NCBI GenBank assembly: GCA_023430245.1 | Contig: JAEZBA010000415.1 | Location: forward strand, 1-7,013 | Direction: 5' to 3' | Origin: Pseudomonadota bacterium | GTDB lineage: Bacteria > Pseudomonadota > Alphaproteobacteria > Rhizobiales > Xanthobacteraceae | Length of the DNA stretch: 7,013 nt | Part shown: piece by piece, positions 1 through 5,387 of the stretch | How the letters are laid out: the number at the start of each line of letters is the position of its first letter | How positions within the stretch are numbered: the stretch's first letter is position 1 | Program-made: the position numbers and the translations under genes | The notes under the pieces: generated by a model | Told to the model about the DNA's origin: nothing | Database searches by the model: none | The model's input: only the letters and a program-made list of their open reading frames with translations

Positions 1-508
1 TTCTGTACGAGAGCCTGATCCACCCGCTGACCATCCTGTCGACCCTGCCCTCGGCCGGGCTGGGGCGCTGATCGCGCTGATCCTGACCGGCTACGACCTG
101 TCGATCGTGGCGCTGATCGGCATCATCCTGCTGATCGGCATCGTCAAGAAGAACGGCATCATGATGGTGGATTTTGCGCTCGAAGCGGAGCGCATGCGCG
201 GGCTGTCGCCGAAACAGGCGATTCATGAAGCCTGCCTCGCGCGCTTCCGTCCGATCCTGATGACGACGCTCGCCGCCATGCTCGGCGCGCTGCCGCTCAT
301 CCTGGCCACCGGTCCGGGCTCGGAACTGCGCCGTCCGCTCGGCATCACCATCATCGGCGGCCTGCTGGTGTCGCAGATTCTGACACTCTACACGACGCCG
401 GTGATCTATCTGTGGCTCGACCGGCTGCATCACCGCTTCGGCGGCGGCGTGCCGACCTTCATCAAGCGGCGTCCGCCGCCATCGCCGAGCATCCAGCCGG
501 CGGAGTAA
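1..508 (+). pseudogene. RND efflux pump inner-membrane subunit (MdtB/MdtC-like), 3' end, frame broken
   Basis: This is the C-terminal end of a resistance-nodulation-division (HAE1-type) proton-driven exporter, which works in the inner membrane with a periplasmic adaptor and an outer-membrane channel. From position 3 one frame encodes LYESLIHPLTILSTLPSAG and stops at 69-71. The continuation (GALIALILTGYDLSIVALIG) is one frame over, at 62-121. The second frame then runs through the conserved GIVKKNGIMMVDFALEAER and RFRPILMTTLAAMLGALPL segments and the last two membrane helices, ending with TAA at 506-508 after a proline-rich tail. Family members read straight through this junction, so one base appears to be missing in the G-run at 62-65. 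A GTG at 107 could open a 133-residue ORF, but that lies inside a membrane helix and is not a credible start. The break may be a true mutation or a sequencing error; if an error, this is simply the end of an intact gene starting left of the window. Family assignment is firm; substrate unknown. Confidence 0.85.
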
Positions 509-530
509 GCGGAACGCGCGCCGAACTCTC

Positions 531-559
531 TTCCCCTCTCCCCTTGTGGGAGAGGGGAA
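531..559. repeat. Perfect 12-bp inverted repeat between convergent genes (possible bidirectional terminator or dispersed repeat)
   Basis: Positions 531-542 (TTCCCCTCTCCC) are perfectly complementary to 548-559, with a 5-nt loop CTTGT. It lies 23 nt past the RND stop and 25 nt past the livF-type stop, between two converging genes. Neither strand has a T-run after the stem, so it is not a canonical intrinsic terminator, although a stem this strong may still stop or stabilise both transcripts. Similar CCCCTCTCC/GGAGAGGGG hairpins are, to my knowledge, scattered between genes in many GC-rich proteobacteria, so a dispersed repeat is equally likely. Confidence 0.6.
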
Positions 560-583
560 CGCGAGCAAGCGGCAAGTTTGGCG

Positions 584-1306
584 CTAAACCCCCAGATACC
601 GATGCTGCACATCGGTGTTGGCGGCAAGCTCGGCCGACAAACCCGACCACACGATCTTGCCGCGTTCGATCATGAAATGCCGGTCGGCGACCTTGATCAG
701 CGCGCCGACATTCTTGTCGATCACCATCACCGACAGGCCGGACTGCTTGAGCCGCGCCAGGCAATTCCAGATTTCCTGACGGATCAAAGGTGCGAGGCCC
801 TCGGTCGCCTCGTCGAGGATGAGCAAACGCGGATTGGTCATCAGCGCGCGGCCGACGGCCAGCATCTGCTGCTCGCCGCCGGACAACTGGTTGCCCATGC
901 TGGTCGAACGTTCGGCAAGACGCGGAAACAGCTCGTACACCCGGTCCAGGGTCCATTCGCCGCCGTCGCGGGAGACCGCCGTGGCGACAAGATTCTCGCG
1001 CACGGTGAGATTGGGGAAGATCTGCCGGCCTTCCGGCACCAGGCCGATGCCGCGCTGCGCGATACGGAAGGCTGGGAGGCCGCGGATTTCCTCGCCCATG
1101 AATTTGATCGAACCGGCGCGCGCCATGGTCAGCCCCATGATCGAGCGCACGCTGGTGGTCTTGCCCATGCCGTTGCGGCCCATGAGCGTCACCATCTCGC
1201 CGGGCTTGATCGCGAACGACACGCCGAACAACACCTGGCTCTGGCCATAGCAGGTCTCGACGCCGTCGAGTTGGAGGATTGCCTCAGCCAGATCTTGACT
1301 AGCCAT
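584..1306 (-). CDS. livF: LivF-type ATPase of a HAAT-family ABC transporter
   Basis: This is the second cytoplasmic ATPase of a branched-chain-amino-acid-type importer; it pairs with the LivG-type protein to drive uptake. The 240-residue length is normal for LivF. Visible motifs are Walker A GRNGMGKTT (43-51), the LivF-typical VPEGRQIFPNLTVRENL stretch (about 90-106), signature LSGGEQQ (141-147), and Walker B LLILDE (161-166) followed by ATEGLAP. The switch position reads VIDKN (195-199), where many LivF proteins have VEQN and most ABC ATPases a histidine. I chose ATG at 1306 because GGAGGT stands 5 nt upstream and family similarity begins just after it. The open frame continues to 1867 but only as a shadow of livG. 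The start overlaps the end of livG by 8 nt, so translation is probably coupled. Beside an aromatic acid-CoA ligase, the substrate is probably an aromatic acid. It is the last gene of the operon and ends with TAG. Confidence 0.94.
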   Translation of the reverse strand: MASQDLAEAILQLDGVETCYGQSQVLFGVSFAIKPGEMVTLMGRNGMGKTTSVRSIMGLTMARAGSIKFMGEEIRGLPAFRIAQRGIGLVPEGRQIFPNLTVRENLVATAVSRDGGEWTLDRVYELFPRLAERSTSMGNQLSGGEQQMLAVGRALMTNPRLLILDEATEGLAPLIRQEIWNCLARLKQSGLSVMVIDKNVGALIKVADRHFMIERGKIVWSGLSAELAANTDVQHRYLGV

Positions 1307-2060
1307 GCGCCACCTCCGCATCGCCGAGATAGGCCTCGCGCACCTGCGCATTGGCGCGGATATCGTCCGGCGCGCCGGTGGCGATGACGCGGCCATAGAC
1401 CAGCACCGTGATACGGTCGGCGAGCGCGAACACCGCCTCCATGTCGTGCTCGACCAGCAGGATGGTGTAATCGCCCTTGAGGCCACGCAGCATCTCCACC
1501 ATGCGCGCCGATTCTTCGGGACCGAGGCCGGCCATCGGCTCGTCGAGCAGCAGCATGCGCGGATTGGTAGCGAGCGCCATTGCGATTTCGAGCTGGCGGT
1601 GCTCGCCATGGCTGATGCTGGACACCAGCGTGTCGGCGCGATGCGAAAGTCCGACGCGATCGAGCGCGGCACGCGCCGGCGCACGCAATTCCTGCTCGCT
1701 GCGCGCATCGCGCCAGAAATGAAAGGAGTGGCCGGCATGCGCCTGCACCGCGAAAGCGACATTGTCGAGCGCGGTGAAATCCTGGAACAGCGACGTGATC
1801 TGGAACGAACGCGCCAACCCCATGATCGAGCGCTCGTAGGTCGGGAGTGTGGTGATGTCCCGGCCATCGAACAGGATGCGGCCGCTGTTCGGGATGATCT
1901 CGCCGGTGAGTTGCCCGATCAACGTGGTCTTGCCGGCGCCGTTCGGCCCGATGATCGCGTGCAATTCGCCCTGCGGCACGGACAGCGTGATCGCATCGGA
2001 GGCCAGCACGCCGCCGAAGCGCTTGGTGATCCCCTCGATGGCGAGCAGGGTGTCAGCCAC
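1299..2060 (-). CDS. livG: LivG-type ATPase of a HAAT-family ABC transporter
   Basis: First cytoplasmic ATPase of the importer, 253 residues, the usual LivG length. Motifs in order: Walker A GPNGAGKTT (38-46), Q-loop glutamine 87 in RSFQITSLF, an atypical signature ISHGEHRQLEIA (149-160) in place of LSGGQ, Walker B RMLLLDEP (168-175) with the LivG-typical MAGLGPEE after it, and switch histidine 205 in LLVEHDME. Variant signatures such as LS-Y/H-GE are common in LivG proteins, so this is not a sign of inactivity. The start is GTG at 2060; GGAG at 2074-2071 lies 10 nt upstream, and the family's N-terminus (LLAIEGITKRFGG) follows directly. The start overlaps the livM stop by 8 nt (GTGGCTGA) and the gene's end overlaps livF by 8 nt, so it is translationally coupled on both sides. 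The ATPase family is certain; substrate is inferred from the neighbouring ligase. Confidence 0.95.
   Translation of the reverse strand: MADTLLAIEGITKRFGGVLASDAITLSVPQGELHAIIGPNGAGKTTLIGQLTGEIIPNSGRILFDGRDITTLPTYERSIMGLARSFQITSLFQDFTALDNVAFAVQAHAGHSFHFWRDARSEQELRAPARAALDRVGLSHRADTLVSSISHGEHRQLEIAMALATNPRMLLLDEPMAGLGPEESARMVEMLRGLKGDYTILLVEHDMEAVFALADRITVLVYGRVIATGAPDDIRANAQVREAYLGDAEVAHG
1312..1317 (-). promoter_or_regulatory. Strong ribosome binding site of livF
   Basis: On the minus strand this reads GGAGGT, 5 nt before the ATG at 1306. It lies inside the last codons of livG. It fixes the livF start against the much longer open frame that continues upstream to 1867. Confidence 0.75.
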
Positions 2061-3048
2061 GGCGGATTTTCTCCAGAAACCCGTCGATGCCGCCGCGCGC
2101 GAACAGCACCACCAGCAGCAGCATCGGCCCGAGGATCAGGGCCCAATACTCTTTCGCCGCGATCACGGGCTGGCCGGTGACGAACTGCCCGACGACCGAG
2201 ATCAGATGCGGCAGCGTCTCTTCCAGCACCAGCAGCGCCACCGCCCCGACCACCGGCCCGAGCACCGACCCCATGCCGCCCAGCACCGCCATGACGATGA
2301 GCTCGCCGGAGCGGGTCCAATGCATCATCGCCGGGCTGACGAAGTCGGTCTGGTTGGCGAGCAGGATGCCGGAGAGCCCGCACATCACGCCCGCGATAAC
2401 GTAGCAGGTCAACCGATAGCGATAGGTCGGAAAACCGATCGCGCGCATGCGGCGATCGTTCGAGCGCGCGCCCTGGATCACCATGCCGAATCGCGAATTG
2501 ACGATGCGCCAGACCAGGTAGCAGGTACCGACCAGGCACACGAAGCAGACGTAGTAGAAGGTCGTCCGGTTGGAGAGATTGATCAGGCCTGCGAAATCGC
2601 TGCGCCGGTAAATGGTGAGACCGTCGTCGGCGCCGTAGCGGTCGAGGCTGACGCCGATGTAATAGACCATCTGCGCGAAGGCGAGCGTGATCATGATGAA
2701 ATAGACGCCACGCGTGCGCAGCGACAGCGCGCCGGTGATCAGCGCGAACAGTGCGCAGGCAAGCAGCGCGATCGGCCATTGCAGAAAGCCGGAACTGATC
2801 CCCTCATGGGCGAGAATGCCGACCGCATAGCCGGCGATGCCGAGATAGGCGGCGTGGCCGAAGCTCACCATGCCGCCGAAACCCATGATCAGGTTGAGGC
2901 TGACCGCCGCGATCGCGAGGATCACGATGCGCGTGAACAGCGTCATGATGAAGACGTTACCGGTCATCTGCGAATAGACCGGGATCAGCGCGAGGAAGAT
3001 CATCAGCGCGCCGACGAGCACGTTGCGGACGGTCAGCATGCGGGTCAT
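2053..3048 (-). CDS. livM: LivM-type permease of a HAAT-family ABC transporter
   Basis: One of two inner-membrane channel subunits, 331 residues. A hydrophobic segment near residues 10-25 is followed by the LivM hallmark LNLIMGFGGMVSFGHAAYLG (51-70), more hydrophobic helices (about 92-112, 116-135, 163-182), and the cytoplasmic coupling-loop region with AIGFPTYRYRLTCYVIAG (203-220). GELIVMAVLGGMGSVLGP (248-265) and a last helix near 300-317 complete the fold. I chose ATG at 3048 because it forms an ATGA overlap with the livH stop; a second in-frame ATG is three codons later. The open frame upstream to 3981 is a shadow of livH. No strong ribosome binding site is visible, which suits translation by re-initiation from livH. 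The protein should pair with the LivH-type subunit and bind both ATPases. Confidence 0.94.
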   Translation of the reverse strand: MTRMLTVRNVLVGALMIFLALIPVYSQMTGNVFIMTLFTRIVILAIAAVSLNLIMGFGGMVSFGHAAYLGIAGYAVGILAHEGISSGFLQWPIALLACALFALITGALSLRTRGVYFIMITLAFAQMVYYIGVSLDRYGADDGLTIYRRSDFAGLINLSNRTTFYYVCFVCLVGTCYLVWRIVNSRFGMVIQGARSNDRRMRAIGFPTYRYRLTCYVIAGVMCGLSGILLANQTDFVSPAMMHWTRSGELIVMAVLGGMGSVLGPVVGAVALLVLEETLPHLISVVGQFVTGQPVIAAKEYWALILGPMLLLVVLFARGGIDGFLEKIRRG

Positions 3049-3962
3049 TTGCTGGCCGCCGGGAACAGGCCTTCCGGACGCCACACCAGGATCACCGCCA
3101 TCACCAGATAGATCAGCATCGAAGACAAGGCCGGCCCCGCGGTGGAGGCGGCAGCGTTGGACAGAAACAGTTTCAGCACGTCCGGCAGGAAGGCGCGGCC
3201 GACCGTATCGATCATGCCGACCAGGATCGAGGCCAGGAAGGCGCCGCGGATCGAGCCAATGCCGCCGATGATGATGACCACGAAGGCGAGGATCAGGATG
3301 TTCTCGCCCATGCCGATCTGCACCGTCAGGATCGGCGCCTGCATCATGCCGGCAAGCCCCGCAAGCGCGGCGCCCATTCCGAACACGAAGGTATAGAGCA
3401 GCTTGATGTTGATGCCGAGCGCGCCGATCATCTCGCGTTTGGATGCGCCGGCCCGGATCAGCATGCCAACGCGGGTGCGCATGACGACGAAATACAGCGC
3501 AAGCGCCACCGCCAGCGACACGACGATCATCGAGATGCGGTAAGTCGGATAGAAGACGCCGGGAAAAATCTCGAAATTGGTGGTCAGCCAGGCCGGCAGC
3601 GGAAGGCTGAGGCCCGCCGGCCCCCAGATCAGCCGCACCATCTCGTTGAAAAACAGGATCAGTCCGAAAGTCGCGAGCACATGGTCGAGATGATCGCGGC
3701 CATAGAGACGCCGCAGCGCGACCACCTCTATCGCCATGCCGACGATCAGCGTTGCCACCAACGCCAGGACGATTGCGAACACGAAGCTGCCGGTCAGCGC
3801 AGCGAAGGTCGCGGCGAAATACGCCCCGATCATGTAAAGCGAACCGTGCGCGAGGTTCACGAAGTCCATGATCCCGAACACAAGCGTCAGGCCAGCCGCC
3901 AGCAGGAACAGCAGCAGACCGAATTGCAACCCGTTCAGGGACTGTTCGATAAAAAGCAGCAT
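3045..3962 (-). CDS. livH: LivH-type permease of a HAAT-family ABC transporter
   Basis: Inner-membrane channel subunit, 305 residues, typical of LivH. It opens with FIEQSLNGLQFGLLLFLLAA (4-23) and then the family hallmark LTLVFGIMDFVNLAHGSLYM (25-44). Further hydrophobic helices lie near 61-84, 93-113, 143-163, 190-208 and 221-237, with the coupling-loop region GASKREMIGALGINIKLLY at 172-190 and the C-terminal VWRPEGLFP (293-301) common to the family. The open frame extends to 4076, but those 38 extra residues are translated from the terminator hairpin and have no membrane-protein character, so I place the start at ATG 3962. Only a weak G-rich ribosome binding site precedes it. It is the first permease gene after the terminator at 4027-4070, so its expression depends on readthrough or on a promoter between the two, which I cannot identify. 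The stop overlaps the livM start (ATGA). Confidence 0.93.
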   Translation of the reverse strand: MLLFIEQSLNGLQFGLLLFLLAAGLTLVFGIMDFVNLAHGSLYMIGAYFAATFAALTGSFVFAIVLALVATLIVGMAIEVVALRRLYGRDHLDHVLATFGLILFFNEMVRLIWGPAGLSLPLPAWLTTNFEIFPGVFYPTYRISMIVVSLAVALALYFVVMRTRVGMLIRAGASKREMIGALGINIKLLYTFVFGMGAALAGLAGMMQAPILTVQIGMGENILILAFVVIIIGGIGSIRGAFLASILVGMIDTVGRAFLPDVLKLFLSNAAASTAGPALSSMLIYLVMAVILVWRPEGLFPAASK

Positions 3963-4026
3963 GGACTGGCGCCGCCCCCACACGGCATATCCCGGAATTG
4001 CCCCGGCCGGCGACGCGGAGTCAACC

Positions 4027-4070
4027 AAGAAAAAGGGCCGGACGGCGGGCACGCTGCCGCCGCCCGGCCC
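4027..4070 (-). terminator. Intrinsic terminator/attenuator between the binding-protein gene and livH
   Basis: Read on the minus strand, 4070-4057 pairs with 4048-4035 to make a 14-bp stem. All pairs are Watson-Crick except one G-U wobble (4063/4042). The loop is 8 nt (4056-4049), and TTTTTCTT follows immediately (4034-4027). This is a textbook Rho-independent terminator for minus-strand transcription, 10 nt past the stop of the substrate-binding-protein gene and about 65 nt before livH. Because the downstream transporter genes have no obvious promoter of their own, it probably acts as a partial terminator that gives more binding protein than permease. Confidence 0.85.
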
Positions 4071-4080
4071 CGACATTACA

Positions 4081-5256
4081 TCACCACTTCATCGGGCACT
4101 TGCCGTGGAAGCGATCCTGGCTGTTCTCGACGATCGTCGCCACCGTCTTGAGGCCGAGTGAACCGTCTTCCTTCTTGACCACATCCTGCAGATAGAAGTT
4201 CTGGATCGGGATGTGGTTATTGCCGTATTTGAAGGGGCCACGCACCGACGGGAAGTTCGCCTTGCGCATCTCGTCGCGCATGGCGTCCTTCTTGGAGACG
4301 TCGCCCTTCACCGCGGTGACGGCTGAGTTGATCAGCTGCGCTGCGTCATAGGCCTGCGAGGCATAGAACGACGGCGATGTCTTGTACTTGGCGCGGAAGT
4401 CCGCCACGAACTTCTTGTTCGCATCGTTCGGCAGATCGTTCACCCATTGCTGGGCACCGGGGACGCCGAGCGCAAGATCTTTCTGCAGCGGTAACGAAAG
4501 CTCGTCGATGGTGAAGGCAGTGTAGAGCGGGATCTGTCCCTTCAGACCGGCCTGCGCATATTGCGTCAGGAACTGGACGCCAGCCGCACCCGGATAGAAC
4601 ACGAAGACGGCGTCGGGCTTGGCAGCGCGCGCCTTCGACAACTCAGCCGAGAAGTCGAGCTGGTCCGGCCACTTGGTCAGATCCTGGCCGACGACCTTGC
4701 CCTTGAAGGTGGAGGCAACGCCCGACAGCATGTCCTTGCCGGCAGCATAATTGGGGCCGATCAGATAGACCGTCTTCACACCCTTCTGATTCATGTATTC
4801 GCCGACGGCCTGAGGCGTCTGGTCGTTCTGCCAGGAGGTCGAGAACACGTAGGGCGAACACAGTTCACCCGCCAGCTGCGAGGGGCCAGCATTGGCCACC
4901 ACGGTCATGGTCTTGGAATCGACGATCGGCTTGAGCGAAGCCAGCAGGACGTTCGACCAGATGTAGCCGGCGATGAAATCCACCTTGTCGGATTCGATCA
5001 GCTTCTCGGTCTTTTGCTTGCCGATGTCGGGCTTCAGAGTGTCGTCCTCGTAAATCACTTCGACCGGACGTCCGCCCATCTTGCGGCCCATGTGATCCAG
5101 CGCCAGTTCGAAGGCATTGCGCATGTCATTGCCGATCACGGCGGTCGGCCCGCTGAATGTCGACACGAAGCCGATCTTGATGGGCTTGTCCTGGGCCACA
5201 ACCGGCCCGGCTGCGAGCGCGAGCACCGCGCCGGCAGCGATAATCGATTTTTTCAT
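4081..5256 (-). CDS. livK: Periplasmic substrate-binding protein of the HAAT-type importer (Leu/Ile/Val-binding family; probable aromatic-acid binder)
   Basis: A type I periplasmic binding protein that delivers ligand to the LivH/LivM channel. It is 391 residues with a clear Sec signal peptide: MKK, a hydrophobic core at 5-16, and a VVA|QDK cleavage site after residue 21. The mature protein begins KIGFVSTFSGPTAVIGND (27-44), the usual family N-terminus. VDFIAGYIWSN (92-102) and the GPNYAAGKDM hinge/lobe motif of this family follow. There are two cysteines in the mature chain, C133 (ELCSPYVFSTSW) and C387 (GKCPMKW at the extreme C-terminus), which could form a disulfide. The ATG at 5256 is fixed by GGAGGA 8 nt upstream and by the signal peptide. 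The strong terminator just downstream suggests production in excess over the permease. Being next to a benzoate-CoA-ligase-family gene suggests an aromatic acid ligand, as for the R. palustris aromatic-binding members of the family; leucine-type or amide ligands cannot be excluded. Confidence 0.93.
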   Translation of the reverse strand: MKKSIIAAGAVLALAAGPVVAQDKPIKIGFVSTFSGPTAVIGNDMRNAFELALDHMGRKMGGRPVEVIYEDDTLKPDIGKQKTEKLIESDKVDFIAGYIWSNVLLASLKPIVDSKTMTVVANAGPSQLAGELCSPYVFSTSWQNDQTPQAVGEYMNQKGVKTVYLIGPNYAAGKDMLSGVASTFKGKVVGQDLTKWPDQLDFSAELSKARAAKPDAVFVFYPGAAGVQFLTQYAQAGLKGQIPLYTAFTIDELSLPLQKDLALGVPGAQQWVNDLPNDANKKFVADFRAKYKTSPSFYASQAYDAAQLINSAVTAVKGDVSKKDAMRDEMRKANFPSVRGPFKYGNNHIPIQNFYLQDVVKKEDGSLGLKTVATIVENSQDRFHGKCPMKW

Positions 5257-5387
5257 CCTGTAGTTCCTCCGTTATTTTGGCCGCCCGCTTGAGCTGCCTG
5301 TTATCCTATTGAATTGTTCTGATGACCGAAAGCCCCGTCGGCGCGCGACAATCCGCTGCGGTTAAGATCAGCACATTGACCGCGAAT
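5257..5387 (-). promoter_or_regulatory. 131-bp gap between the ligase gene and the binding-protein gene; likely leader, promoter uncertain
   Basis: This is the only sizeable non-coding gap within the minus-strand cluster apart from the terminator spacer. It is more AT-rich near the binding-protein gene than its surroundings. A weak -10-like TAGGAT (about 5308-5303) has only a poor -35 match 17 nt upstream, so I do not assert a promoter. Two short palindromes are present: GTCG-5 nt-CGAC at 5337-5349, and CCGC-T-GCGG at 5353-5361 on the plus strand. No T-run terminator follows the ligase gene, so cotranscription from the ligase into the transporter genes is possible. Confidence 0.3.
5265..5270 (-). 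promoter_or_regulatory. Ribosome binding site of the substrate-binding-protein gene
   Basis: Reads GGAGGA on the minus strand, 8 nt before the ATG at 5256. It is one of the two strongest such sites in the window, with that of livF, and consistent with high synthesis of a periplasmic binding protein. Confidence 0.75.

Noticed and set aside
57..71. Programmed ribosomal frameshift in the RND gene
   Set aside because: The run is only four Gs with no clear slippery heptamer, and RND pumps are not known to use frameshifting. A mutation or sequencing error is simpler.
1307..1867. Upstream extension of the livF frame
   Set aside because: It overlaps livG on the same strand in another frame and reads as Ser/Arg-rich sequence. 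Family similarity and the GGAGGT site place the start at 1306.
1849..3111. 420-codon plus-strand open frame across livG and livM
   Set aside because: Very rich in Asp, His, Arg and Gln with no family motif; antisense to livM and part of livG.
3049..3981. Upstream extension of the livM frame
   Set aside because: A shadow of livH in another frame; the ATGA overlap at 3045-3048 gives a natural start.
3963..4076. 38-residue N-terminal extension of LivH
   Set aside because: It is translated from the terminator hairpin, lacks family similarity, and the permease's normal N-terminus begins at ATG 3962.
5301..5310. Shared TATCCTA string at 5302-5308 and near 7004-7010 as a possible common operator
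   Set aside because: Seven bases, no palindrome, and the second copy overlaps the ligase ribosome binding site; chance is a sufficient explanation.
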